A stretch of 64,000 nt of DNA from Reticulitermes speratus (lineage: Eukaryota > Arthropoda > Insecta > Blattodea > Rhinotermitidae), in contig JAJKFL010000010.1 of NCBI GenBank assembly GCA_021186555.1, forward strand, positions 23,690,679-23,754,678, written 5' to 3'. The notes beneath the pieces are model-generated. The model worked only from the letters and a program-made list of their open reading frames with translations. It was not told where the DNA came from and did no database searches. Each line of letters starts with the position of its first letter. Position 1 is the first letter of the stretch. Both the position numbers and the translations under genes were made by a program. Below, one piece after another: positions 45,723-55,850 of this stretch.

Positions 45723-45940
45723 GATAATTGATTAATTCACACAAACAAATGCACCAAACCAAGTTTTGTCATTGATTTCTTTATTAAAAGATTACCCCAA
45801 TACGCATTTCGACACTTTTTACATTGCCATCATCAGGGGGCGTAATGTCGAAATACGTATTGGGTAATCTTTTAATAAAGAAATCAATGACAAAACTTCG
45901 TTTGGTGCGTTTGTTGGTGTGAGTTGATCAATTGTACAAA
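45723..45940. mobile_element. Penelope-like fold-back pair
   Basis: Inverted arms TTTCTTTATTAAAAGATTAC / GTAATCTTTTAATAAAGAAA, extending outward to gatta-attcacac / gtgtgagttgat. The left arm, read on the minus strand, has CUGAUGA and GAAA, but stem II is weak and stem I does not pair, so the ribozyme is probably inactive. Located in the intron between exons 2 and 3. Confidence 0.75.
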
Positions 45941-46034
45941 AATGCACGGTGAATATAACGTGAAAGTTGTATCGACAGTTAATAGTGCTTCATTTCAGTT
46001 CTGTTCGCTTCTTGTTTGCTTGCAGGCCTAACAG

Positions 46035-46340
46035 TAAGGTAAAGCAATCCCATTACAGGCCTGGACAGGCCCTTAGGGTTCCAGGAGGTTGAGGCTCACA
46101 GATTTGTAGACAATCAGCACATGAAGGTGGTAAGGTTGTCAGCCATGCGCACCGGCCGCCTTTACCCCCAGGAAATATTCCTTGTACTCATTTCTGTTAG
46201 AGGCTGAGTCGACCCCAGGGTCATAGTGCTGCCGGAAGGATTATGTCAATGAAAATTTCCAATTACACCATCGGGAATCGAACCCGCAACCTTCCGGCTT
46301 GTAGCGCAGTGCCTCAAGCAACTGCGCCACCATGTACCCC
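46035..46340 (-). mobile_element. SINE family C with exact 11-bp target duplication
   Basis: AGGCCTAACAG flanks both sides (46024-46034, 46341-46351). The complement has a tRNA-like head (ggtggcgcagttgcttgagg) and B box GGGTTCGATTCCC. About 90% like the copy at 22182. It lies in the intron between exons 2 and 3. Confidence 0.92.
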
Positions 46341-46592
46341 AGGCCTAACAGGGCACGGCCATTTATAAAACGCTCGCGAATACACAAACACTAGACAATC
46401 TCACAAACAAAGGAAAACAGAAAAGGAGGGAAATGTGTTAATTTAATTGTGATGAAACACTGTTAACACAGTTACATGACGTCACAGTACAGTAGAAGGC
46501 AAAAGTGTGCGATGTGTGACGAAGTATAGTCGGTTATTGTACAATTTGTTTGAATGTTCATTAATTGCTTTTCTGGGTAATTCGAAATTCTG

Positions 46593-47106
46593 CGTACCAA
46601 GTGTATGCTGCGTACCAAGTATATGCTGCGTACCAAGTATATGCTGCGTACCAAGTGTATGCTGCGTACCAAGTGTATGCTGCGTGACAAGTGTATGCTG
46701 CGTACCAAGTGTATGCTGCGTACCAAGTATATGCTGCGTACCAAGTGTATGCTGCGTACCAAGTATATGCTGCGTACCAAGTGTATGCTGCGTACCAAGT
46801 GTATGCTGCGTGACAAGTGTATGCTGCGTACCAAGTGTATGCTGCGTACCAAATATTGCTCGTACCAAGTGTATGTGCGTACCAAGTATATGCGCGTACA
46901 AGTGTATGCATGCGTACAAGTTATGCTGCGTGACAATGTATGCTGCGTACCAAGTGTATGCTGCGTACCAAGTATATGCTGCGTACCAAGTGTATGCTGC
47001 GTACCAAGTATATGCTGCGTACCAAGTGTATGCTGCGTACCAAGTGTATGCTGCGTGACAAGTGTATGCTGCGTACCAAGTGTATGCTGCGTGCCAAGTG
47101 TATGCT
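46593..47106. repeat. 18-bp array
   Basis: About 28 copies of TATGCTGCGTACCAAGTG, with a regular tgcgtGAcaag variant every five to seven units, suggesting a longer period. 46850-46940 shows several deletions only. Frames on both strands are open because the unit is 18 bp. Confidence 0.95.
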
Positions 47107-48468
47107 GTTCTTATTCATGCAGCCGGTGGAAAATTTTGGATGAAAAAGAAACCTTGGAGATTTCTCCAAAATTAAAGACGAATAATAATAATTTAATTCA
47201 ATTTATATTTTAACGTGCAGACTTAAAAGCGCAAGACCACCACAAATAATAATAATAATAATTCAGTAGATATTTATTAACTTGTAGGCTTAACAGCACA
47301 AGTGCCTATTGTAAAGCAAGCGCAAAGACACAAATAAAACACAAGAAAGTACAAGTACTCAAAACCAAAACACTAACAAGCAAAACAAAAAACAATATTT
47401 CAGAAAAAAAAAGCAATATAAACGACGTACTTGGGCAAAAACCCTTTACCCTGGGAAAACATAGATAGGCTTATTAAAACGATACGGATTGACCGGAATA
47501 TGTTTGAAAGAAATGATGGGAGTTTTAGAACTATCTTTGTCTGTGCACACACGGTTAGTAGCTAAGCACATCTAGCAGCCGGAGAGATTTGACAAGTAGC
47601 AGTAAACAGGGAGCAGTTTAATAATAATAATAATAATAATGATTATGATGATGATGATGATGATAATAATAATAATTTATATGCAATGGAAGAAACTGTT
47701 TAAAATTTACGTTAAAAATTGGTCAAGATGTATGTTTTTTTAATGTCTCGCTTTAGAGACCATTATTATTATCATCATTATTATTATTACCATTATTATA
47801 CAGACAGAGAATAGCTTATAAGAATGTAGCAACTAAAAACGCCCTGTATAATACCACTAGTATTACCCACAACCGGTATTATCACAAACAAATTACACGA
47901 AAGTCTACAACTGCTTAATATCCGCCCTGCTCTGTATATTCTAATGCAGAAAGCAGTAATACTTAATAAAGGCCGTATAATCATAAACTTTTCTAAAGAA
48001 CAGTCAATAAGCAGAGCTTGGTCATTAAGACCGTACTGTTGTGAGAACAGCTGGACTGCTGTGAAGTGGGGAAAGTGGATGATGACGATAACAATATGTG
48101 TGAACTTTCCAGAGGTGTGGTGTCGGGGTGTGAACTGAATTTTTCTGGCTGAGGATAACTCCGACGTTAAACAACTCGTTAATTAATTATGTAGTCCCGT
48201 AAAAGTCACGGAATTATTTTGAATATCTGGGTGACTGTCAGCTTCTCAAGACGTCTTATACTAATTAAATCAGTTAATATCAGGACCATACATTGACGCA
48301 GTGTTTAGAGCGGATTCTTATCTTGAAAGTAGCAACAGATCATGCAGAGTGATGTGACCCTGTACTGTGTGTCATCGAAGGATGACTGCAGAGCCACGAT
48401 TGCACGTGGAAAACACGTGTCATCCTGCTTTGTTTTCATTCGGCTTCCTTGGGCTTTTCCCTCTGCAG
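47107..48468. other. Intron sequence with AAT/ATG microsatellites
   Basis: AAT runs at 47245-47264 and 47619-47676, and the complementary ATT run at 47760-47800, so 47.62 and 47.76 kb can pair. Short frames at 47796-48138 are unsupported. It lies between exons 2 and 3. Confidence 0.5.
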
Positions 48469-48600
48469 GTACGACCTGAAGCGCCATGCTTTGCACTCTC
48501 TGGAACGAGAAATGCAACGCCTCTTCGCTCTGGGATATCGATGGAGTCACACCTACACCCAGTGCGTTCTACAGAGCCTGCTGCATTCCATCCGATACGG
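48469..48600 (+). CDS. Exon 3 of the unrecognised multi-exon gene
   Basis: A 132-base exon between the acceptor cttgggcttttccctctgcag and the donor ATACGG|GTGAGTCAC. It completes an Arg codon from exon 2, then reads YDLKRHALHSLEREMQRLFA, followed by LGYRWSHTYTQCVLQSLLHS and IRY; it leaves after two bases of a Gly codon. The stretch LKRHALHSLEREMQRLFALG looks amphipathic and helical, and there are no gaps or stops. It is the longest and best supported exon. GC content is higher than in the flanking introns, as expected for coding sequence. No family recognised. Confidence 0.82.
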
Positions 48601-48740
48601 GTGAGTCACGTCACATTATTCATTGTAAATAGCGTGTAGCAAGTGGAACTGATGTTGTCAGGAACATGTTCACATTCTTGTCTCCTGTTCTGTCCACTGA
48701 AGCACGTGACTACAGCAGTTCTTATCCTGATAGTCGCAAT

Positions 48741-49182
48741 GTTCCACTGTGTGTCTCACAATATCGACTGTCTACATAACTTGCACAGTCAGTGTGTCAG
48801 TACGATGTAACATGCGGCTCACATCTGAATTCGGCACGTTGCATTTTATACACCCGTTATTAATATCCCTTTTATAGAACAGCTAACGCGCTGCCAAGAT
48901 GTCAGAACACAATCTTTCACCCAGCTTCTGTTAATTCTAACTCCGGAAATGTGTCTAAGAACTGTGAATGTGTATTGCAAGTCACATGTTTCCTGTATCA
49001 TACATCGATAGTTTTGTAAACATAGTGTAAACGTTGCTACACATTTTGGTTTCAAATTATTTTCGAATGACCAGAAAGAGAAATGCAACTTATTGCTGTA
49101 TAAGAACACGTATAAAGATGGATTGTAGATAAATTAACGCATGTGTTTTTATGAGATAGCGTCTTTAAAAGAGATGGGCTAT
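48741..49182. repeat. Segmental duplication, copy 1 left part
   Basis: GTTCCACTGTGTGTCTCACA onward matches 58984-59440 with moderate divergence (for example gtctacataacttgcacagt in both). This is the intron just after exon 3. Confidence 0.85.
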
Positions 49183-49431
49183 ATGTGACGATGTGGTGAC
49201 GTTAAACCCCATGTGACCTTGGCTATATTGCAATATGTGACGATGTGGTGACGATAAACCCCATATGATCTTGGCTATATGGCTATATGTGACGATGTGG
49301 TGACGTTAAACACCATGTGACCTTGGTTATATGACTATATGTGACGATGTGGTGACGTTAAACACCATTTTACCTTGGTTATATGACTATATGTTACGAT
49401 GTGGTGACGTTAAACCCCATGTGACCTTGGC
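49183..49431. repeat. 52-bp array (5 copies)
   Basis: ATGTGACGATGTGGTGACGT units starting at 49183, 49235, 49287, 49339 and 49391. A single related, diverged stretch is at the corresponding place in the duplicate (about 59435-59475), so the array arose after the duplication. Confidence 0.9.
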
Positions 49432-49513
49432 TTTCGCCATAAGAATCGAGACGACGCTAGTCCGTTAAGGTTAAATTTCGAGATCAATTTCAAACAAGCA
49501 GTAATATCGTGCT
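49432..49513. repeat. Outlying 79-bp monomer left of the LTR element
   Basis: tcgccataagaatcgagacg ... caaacaagcagtaatatcg: a diverged copy of the unit forming the array at 53749-54225. The LTR element therefore inserted into this array. Confidence 0.88.
49510..49513. repeat. 4-bp target duplication ATCG, left
   Basis: ATCG precedes the element's TG (49514), and ATCG follows its CA (53748) at 53749-53752. Four bases is usual for Ty3/gypsy elements. Short, so chance is possible on its own; the LTR ends and PPT support it. Confidence 0.65.
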
Positions 49514-51119
49514 ACCGTCCTTTCTAGATTCAACGTCTCTAGATGTGTTTTCCGCAGGCAACGGAAAACACAGGCTTGGTAATCAACTAGTCAAGTTCGG
49601 CAGGTATGATGTCTTATAGTCAGGGACTATTGTCGTGTGGAACGTTAACGGACTGCCGTCCTACACTGCACGCTGCACTCCAAAATTAAACAAAAAAATT
49701 CAATTGGTAATTTAAATACTTCCCCACTTTATTATTACTTCTTAGCACTCAATACAATTCAATTCTGCAATATTGACACTTTCTAGCAACGTGTTTTCAT
49801 TTATTATATTTTAGTTCAGCAGAAGCCGACAATCTTGTGGGACAGCTACTTTGTTTCCCTAAACTCCACCAGATGAACAACCAGCCTGTTTTGTGTTCTC
49901 TTACATCTAGTTGATCCCAATCTTCGCAGTTTTCGTTCTACAGATGGCTGTTTATGACACTCAGCTGGTAACATCGCTACTAAATTTTATGGGGGTTCAA
50001 TTTCAAGTATTAAAGTTTCTCAACAAAGAGTCTGCTTTCTAAATTTTTGGAACACACGGGAATTGACAAAAGCCAGCAAGTCCTTTTAGTTTCTTGACTA
50101 CTCTCCCCCACAATTGACAAAAGCCAGCAAGTCCTTTCAGTTTCTTGACTACTCTCCCCCACAATTGACAAAAGCCAGCAAGTCCTTTCAGTTTCTTGAC
50201 TACTCTCCCCCACAATTGACAAAAGCCAGCAAGTCCTTTTAGTTTCTTGACTACTCTCCCCCACAATTGACAAAAGCCAGCAAGTCCTTTCAGTTTCTTG
50301 ACTACTCTCCCCCACAATTGACAAAAGCCAGCAAGTCCTTTTAGTTTCTTGACTACTCTCCCCCACAATTGACAAAAGCCAGCAAGTCCTTTTAGTTTCT
50401 TGACTACTCTCCCCCACAATTGACAAAAGCCAGCAAGTCCTTTTAGTTTCTTGACTACTCTCCCCCACAATTGACAAAAGCCAGCAAGTCCTTTCAGTTT
50501 CTTGACTACTCTCCCCCACAATTGACAAAAGCCAGCAAGTCCTTTCAGTTTCTTGACTACTCTCCCCCACAATTGACAAAAGCCAGCAAGTCCTTTCAGT
50601 TTCTTGACTACTCTCCCCCACAATTGACAAAAGCCAGCAAGTCCTTTTAGTTTCTTGACTACTCTCCCCCACAATTGACAAAAGCCAGCAAGTCCTTTTA
50701 GTTTCTTGACTACTCTCCCCCACAATTGACAAAAGCCAGCAAGTCCTTTTAGTTTCTTGACTACTCTCCCCCACAATTGACAAAAGCCAGCAAGTCCTTT
50801 TAGTTTCTTGACTACTCTCCCCCACAATTGATAAAAGCCAGCAAGTCCTTTTAGTTTCTTGACTACTCTCCCCCACAATTGACAAAAGCCAGCAAGTCCT
50901 TTTAGTTTCTTGACTACTCTCCCCCACAATTGACAAAAGCCAGCAAGTCCTTTCAGTTTCTTGACTACTCTCCCCAACCCCCTTTTATGGCTGCCGGTCT
51001 GAACTTCCCTTTTGAGTCGCGTCTTCCTACGCCAGATGTTCTAATTGTTTTGCCAAAAATATAACTAGGGTGTCCACCAAGACGAAGAATAGGACTCGAA
51101 CCCAAACTGTCCGGTAACA
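49514..51119 (-). repeat. 3' LTR, expanded by an internal minisatellite
   Basis: About 1.6 kb, of which about 0.9 kb is a 51-bp array. It runs from TGTTACCGG (51119, minus sense) to CGGTAGCA (49514). An AATAAA at about 49725 on the minus strand could be the polyadenylation signal. The part 49743-51119 is shared with the right LTR; 49514-49742 has no counterpart there. Confidence 0.85.
50058..50975 (-). repeat. 51-bp minisatellite inside the LTR (18 copies)
   Basis: The unit includes ACAATTGACAAAAGCCAGCA + AGTCCTTTTAGTTTCTTGAC. The other LTR has a single copy (about 53560-53605), so expansion took place after insertion. Copies differ mostly by cctttTag/cctttCag. Minus-strand frames of about 310 codons (17-residue period) are by-products. 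Confidence 0.95.
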
Positions 51120-51136
51120 TCCTCCCCCCCCCCCCA
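51120..51136 (-). promoter_or_regulatory. Polypurine tract of the LTR element
   Basis: On the minus strand a run of G ending GGAGGA stands immediately before the 3' LTR's TGTTACC. This is the position and composition of a plus-strand-DNA priming site, and it fixes the element's direction. Confidence 0.8.
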
Positions 51137-52234
51137 AATAAATTTCAAAGTTACGCACTGTAACTGATGAGATTTATTTCAAAGTGCTGTTGTTCACCTC
51201 ATGGATGGGAAACTGTCTTATAACTAATACAAAGTTTGTACAGGATAACATGCACATATCTTGGGCACTCCCGGTAGTTACCGTACATCCTTCATTCGCA
51301 ACACTTGTCACATATATCTAATCTATGAAAAATGATGCTGAATCTGCAAAATACTTCTACCTACTTCAAACTTCCTCACTCCTCTTTTTTTTTTTTCTTT
51401 TTGAATACAAGAAACTTGTTAAATCCTGTCAATGCAAGTGCGTTAAGTGTTAATTACATTATACATAAGTATGGAAACATAATCACACAATTAAATCTAC
51501 TGCACACAAGCTAAACAAAGATAGTTGATCACCAAACATAAGTATTCAAATCAAATCTGACACTGAAAAACAATCAAAACATAATTCCATCTACAAGTTA
51601 TATACATACTAACACACTTTAGAGGCATTAACACAATTAATAGGATATTGGTTTGAATCTACACTACATTTTCTCTTGCAATTTCCTATGTGACCACGTT
51701 TATCCTCTCCTATTTGTCCTCACTCCTTTTCACCTTACATAGATATGTGTATATATAGTTTCAATGGCCTTGTCACTCAACTGGACTTCTACATTGCTCA
51801 CGGTTTCATTACTTTAAATGCTGTGATTGAATATGTATTAATTTCAAAGTCACATTAGTATCATAAATGCTGTGTTGGTGCATATGCACTTGCATAGACG
51901 AATCTGAAATACTGGTATAATTATCAGTTCATTACCTGAATTTCTTAGTGATATTACTGTATTTATATTTGACATTAGGCTTGAATACATCTTCTGACCT
52001 AATTAAGAATGTCACAAAATACTGCATGTTCACTCTGGATCAAATATACTTAATTAAAACTACAATGAATCATAATTACATATATCTCACTCTATGTAAT
52101 TCTTAAATTACTGGTATTTCCTACAAATTTAGCAGTTTGTAAATTTAGCTGCTTTTATTGTGATCTGCTCCCCCCTCTTATTCTTCCCTCTTTCTCTTCT
52201 TCTCTCTCTCTCTTTCGATAGTACTTCATTACTA
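51137..52234 (-). other. Non-coding region between pol and the 3' LTR
   Basis: AT-rich, with no frame above about 60 codons on the coding strand and no sign of an envelope-like gene. A CT-rich stretch lies at 52160-52225. Confidence 0.55.
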
Positions 52235-53246
52235 GTCTGTTGCTTCGTGATACGCCTTGAGTGATTTCAAGTTAAATTCACCCTTAATCATTCCTCTGTC
52301 GTCTTTTAGCTCGAATGTAAAAGGTGGTATTATTCTGCTCACAAAATATGGCCCCTCAAAAGGTCTAATGTAGAAGGTGGTATTATTCTGCTCACAAAAT
52401 ATGGCCCCTCAAAAGGTCTAATATAGAAGGTGGTATTATTCTGCTCACAAAATATGGCCCCTCAAAAGGTCTAATAAATTTGCCAGTAACTCCCAATATG
52501 GCGTCTGAATAGCGTTGTATCTTTAGCAATACCTTTTCGTGTAGGCTGGGTTTCCAATTTGAATTTCCGCGTCTTCTTTTTTTCTTTCTTTTGTTTATCT
52601 TCTCCTCAATTCTCTCGTATGCTTTAGCAATTTTATCTTGGATTTCTTCCTGATCTGTTTCCCCTCCAGTTATTTCTGGTAGTATCTCTTCAAAAAGTTT
52701 AGGTCTCTTGGCCTCAAACATTAATTCAACGGGTGTGTACAAAGTGGTACTTGCAACTGTGGTGTTTAAACAGACTTCGATATGTGGAATTAGTTCTACC
52801 CACTTCTTGTGATTCTGGTGGCAATATATTCTGCAAAATTTAGATATTTCTTTCATGAATCTCTCACATGGGTTGCTTTGTGGATGCCGAACTGCCGAGA
52901 ACCTAATCTGTACATTATTCTCCTCCATTGTCCCTTTCCACAACGGCGATTGAAATTGCGTACCATTATGTGAAAGTATTACCTCAGGCTTTATGACTTC
53001 ACGAAAATAACAATTAATTAATTTATTTAAACATGATCTGGTTGTAGCTGCTTTCAACGGGTATAATTTTACATGCTTAGAGAAGACATCAAGACATACG
53101 AGGATGTATTTAACAGCTCCTCTTCCTGCGGGTAAATTTCCATACAGATCTATTGTACATAACTCCCCTGGTCTTTGTGGTAGATGGCTGCGTTCTTCTG
53201 CATTTGTGGATCTATTTGGGTGCTTGACCTTCTGGCATCGTAGCAC
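52235..53246 (-). pseudogene. Integrase region of a Ty3/gypsy-like pol, inactive
   Basis: The main open frame (53246-52392) has a zinc-finger end (CQKVKHP), the DDE core and a C-terminal domain (KVLLKIQRYSDAI ... GPYFVSRIIPP). Counting from the frame's first residue, catalytic positions are Asp33, position 93 and Glu128: the right spacing, but position 93 is His (ILSHNGTQF) where the family has Asp. The 3' end of the gene contains a 53-bp segment three times, which shifts the frame; the normal last codons persist out of frame at about 52235-52320. On the other side the gene is fused directly to the 5' LTR at 53246. Integrase would insert the DNA copy into the genome; this one cannot. Confidence 0.9.
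52321..52479. repeat. 53-bp triplication within the pol 3' end
   Basis: AAGGTGGTATTATTCTGCTC recurs at 52321, 52374 and 52427. The copies are almost identical, so the event is recent. As 53 is not divisible by three, it breaks the reading frame. Confidence 0.95.
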
Positions 53247-53748
53247 TCAATACAATTCAATTCTGCAATATTGACACTTTCTAGCAACGTGTTTTCATTT
53301 ATTATATTTTAGTTCAGCAGAAGCCGACAATCTTGTGGGACAGCTACTTTGTTCCCTAAACTCCACCAGATGAACAACCAGCCTGTTTTGTGTTCTCTTA
53401 CATCTAGTTGATCCCAATCTTCGCAGTTTTCGTTCTACAGATGGCTGTTTATGACACACAGCTGGTAACATCCCTACTAAATTTTATGGGGGTTCAATTT
53501 CAAGTATTAAAGTTTCTCAACAAAGAGTCTGCTTTCTAAATTTTTGGAACACACGGGAATTGACAAAAGCCAGCAAGTCCTTTCAGTTTCTTGACTACTC
53601 TCCCCAACCCCCTTTTATGGCTGCCGGTCTGACCCTCCTTTTTGAGTCGCGTCTTCCTACGCCAGATGTTCTAATTGTTTTGCCAAAATATAACTAGGGT
53701 GTCTACCAAGACGAAGAATAGGACTCGAACCCAAACTGTCCGGTAACA
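53239..53748 (-). repeat. 5' LTR, incomplete
   Basis: About 97% like the shared part of the 3' LTR, with a single 51-bp unit. Its inner end (about 230 bp, with the primer-binding site beyond) is deleted at the junction with integrase. Confidence 0.85.
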
Positions 53749-54225
53749 ATCGATATCGCCATAAGGATCGAGACGACGCTGGTCAGTTGAGGCCAAATTT
53801 CGATATCAATTTCAAACAACCAGTAATATCGATATCGCCATAAGGATCGAGAAGACGCTGGTCAGTTGAGGCCAAATTTCGATATCAATTTCAAACAAGC
53901 AGTAATATCGATATCGCCATAAGGATCGAGACGACGCTGGTCAGTTGAGGCCAAATTTCGATATCAATTTCAAACAAGCAGTAATATCGATATCGCCATA
54001 AGGATCGAGACGACGCTGGTCAGTTGAGGCCAAATTTCGATATCAATTTCAAACAAGCAGTAATATCGATATCGCCATAAGGATCGAGACGACGCTGGTC
54101 AGTTGAGGCCAAATTTCGATATCAATTTCAAACAAGCAGTAATATCGATATCGCCATAAGGATCGAGACGACGCTGGTCAGTTGAGGCCAAATTTCGATA
54201 TCAATTTCAAACAAGCAGTAATATC
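53749..54225. repeat. 79-bp array (6 copies)
   Basis: Units of 79 bp: ATCGATATCGCCATAAGGAT ... TCAAACAAGCAGTAAT. Almost identical except the first (aacaaCcag) and second (gagaAgacg). The LTR element split off an older outlying unit to its left. Confidence 0.96.
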
Positions 54226-54234
54226 CCTGCATGT

Positions 54235-54740
54235 ATTCCCTGATAACAAACCTGGATTGCGATCCAAGTTCTGAATCTCCCTTCTTTATTACTCAAACTT
54301 TTACGACGGTATATTTGAATATAATCCAAGGCTTTGAAATCCGGCTAAATAGTACGTAGGTGCCACAGTGTACACGAAAAATCTCTTTTTTACGATAAAT
54401 ATTTACATCTGTTTTCAATTTTGGCAGAATTCTCTCGTACTTCTCCAAGCTAAAAACGTCCGAGGCATTCTCCAATACTCTGTGGTAAGGAATCAGACGT
54501 ATTTGTGCACTGAACTTCGGGAGTTTAATTCGAAGGCTCCTGCGTTATGTGGCAAACTGTCTCTTACCAAGAGTTAAGTGTTCATGTTTATCTACTTATA
54601 TTTATGTATTACTGAATGCAAAGATCATGGCGCAGTATAAATTCTGATGACTTGCCTTTAATGCAAGCACACAGTGAACTCACTTACCGCTGTCTGATGT
54701 TTATTGTACACCGTCTGTCCACTCACTGCCACCTAACACA
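54235..54740. repeat. Segmental duplication, copy 1 right part (contains exon 4)
   Basis: Matches 60430-61056: for example the segments around gatccaagttctgaa, gggagtttaattcgaa and ccgtctgtccactcactgcc recur with substitutions. Confidence 0.85.
54428..54484 (+). CDS. Exon 4 of the unrecognised multi-exon gene
   Basis: A 57-base exon between the acceptor catctgttttcaattttggcag and the donor CTGTG|GTAAGG. It completes the Gly codon left by exon 3 and reads ILSYFSKLKTSEAFSNTL, leaving after two bases of a Cys or Trp codon. Phase continuity with exon 3 and the absence of stops support it. A diverged copy in the duplicate block at about 60767-60814 lacks both a clean frame and a GT donor consensus, so only this copy appears usable. 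The following exon was not found in the window; the gene presumably continues to the right. Confidence 0.75.
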
Positions 54741-55850
54741 GGTCTACCGGATCGTGGTACTGTGTAACCTGTGATTATGCTAACAAATTTCCCTGTATGT
54801 AGGGAAGTTCTTGTAGCAACCTACTCTTACACCAAATGCAATTTAGTGTGTAAACTATGCAATGTAAGGTATAGTTCGCTTGATAATTTTTGGTCCTCTT
54901 GTTTGACAGCCACATTACGTGCTGCAGTACATTTGAATTATTTGGTTTGTCGTTAAAATGATTACTTCATAATAAATGACAAACGCATCTAAACGTAGGC
55001 AATTAATAGGAATTAGGAACAGAAGCATGAGCAAGCACAACCGTTAGAGAAACCAGCGCCTCACTGAGGACGTAAGGGAAAAGTTAGAACACATTTACTG
55101 ATGTTAATAACAGGATGTGAGAGCATAAATGGAGTTGTTAAATTAAGTTGTGTGGTTAGAAGGAACAAGGGACGTGCAGCGCTTGTCATGTAGCTATTGG
55201 TTTGAAAGAAAACAATCAAAACAATTTTCATAATTGCTTATTTTTATTGTAGTCACACGATTTTGTGAGATTCATTTTAAAAGTCGGTAAATAACTTACA
55301 TCCAGCAACTATGACATAGCCCATGCTGTTTGTGAGAGCATTACCTTAGAGCAATTAATCGTGAGTCGCTAAAAATGTAACACCAAATTAAAAATAGTGT
55401 AAAAACAGAGTCACGTTCTTGTAAGTGTGATGTACAACCACGAAATTTGTGTTGGAATTGTATTGGCAACTGAAATGTCTGATATTGTGTAACCGTTGTG
55501 AATATTACTGTTAATTGCTGTTGGTTGGTGTATTGAATGTCTTGCTTTGCTTGCGACACGAGAACTGTTACATTTGTATCTGTACTTTGGTGTTTAAATA
55601 AAGCTAGTAATGAAGTGATAATTGATAGAATGTTCATTGAAAACAGAACTTGTCAGGTTACACAGATTTGGTTTGGAACGTAACGTGAGTTACAAGTTAA
55701 CATTTTGAAGAACTTACTTCATTGTAGGAACCTCTAATATATTGAATTGGTACAAAAAACTTCCTGCACTTGTAACGTTACAGAACATTCAAATTATTAT
55801 TTTTGTAAAAAAAGTACTGAAAATATTTGAGGTAAACATTCCCCCTCGTC
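54485..55850. other. Intron / 3' flank of the LRR gene
   Basis: No exon with a consistent phase was found. On the minus strand this is the 3' side of the LRR gene; AATAAA on that strand occurs near 55237-55242 and could end its transcript. A 98-codon minus frame (55341-55637) has no feature. Confidence 0.45.

Larger units (their letters stand above)
49514..53748 (-). mobile_element. LTR retrotransposon (Ty3/gypsy-like), decayed
   Basis: Coding direction is minus. The 3' LTR is 49514-51119 and the incomplete 5' LTR 53239-53748; both share TGTTACCGGACAG at their 5' ends (minus sense). A purine tract lies exactly against the 3' LTR. Between them only integrase sequence is left; gag, protease, reverse transcriptase and the primer-binding site have been deleted, together with the end of the 5' LTR. 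It sits inside a 79-bp array in an intron of the plus-strand gene and is missing from the duplicate block at 58.98-61.06 kb. Confidence 0.88.

Noticed and set aside
46472-47213. Frames of 67-202 codons on both strands
   Set aside because: The 18-bp unit keeps frames open; no non-repeat coding sequence is attached.
50010-50977. Minus-strand frames of 308 and 312 codons with a 17-residue period
   Set aside because: They lie inside an LTR minisatellite; the other LTR has a single unit, so no conserved protein is involved.
55249-55290. Possible exon 5 after tttttattgtag at 55249
   Set aside because: Reading on from exon 4's phase meets a stop within six codons.
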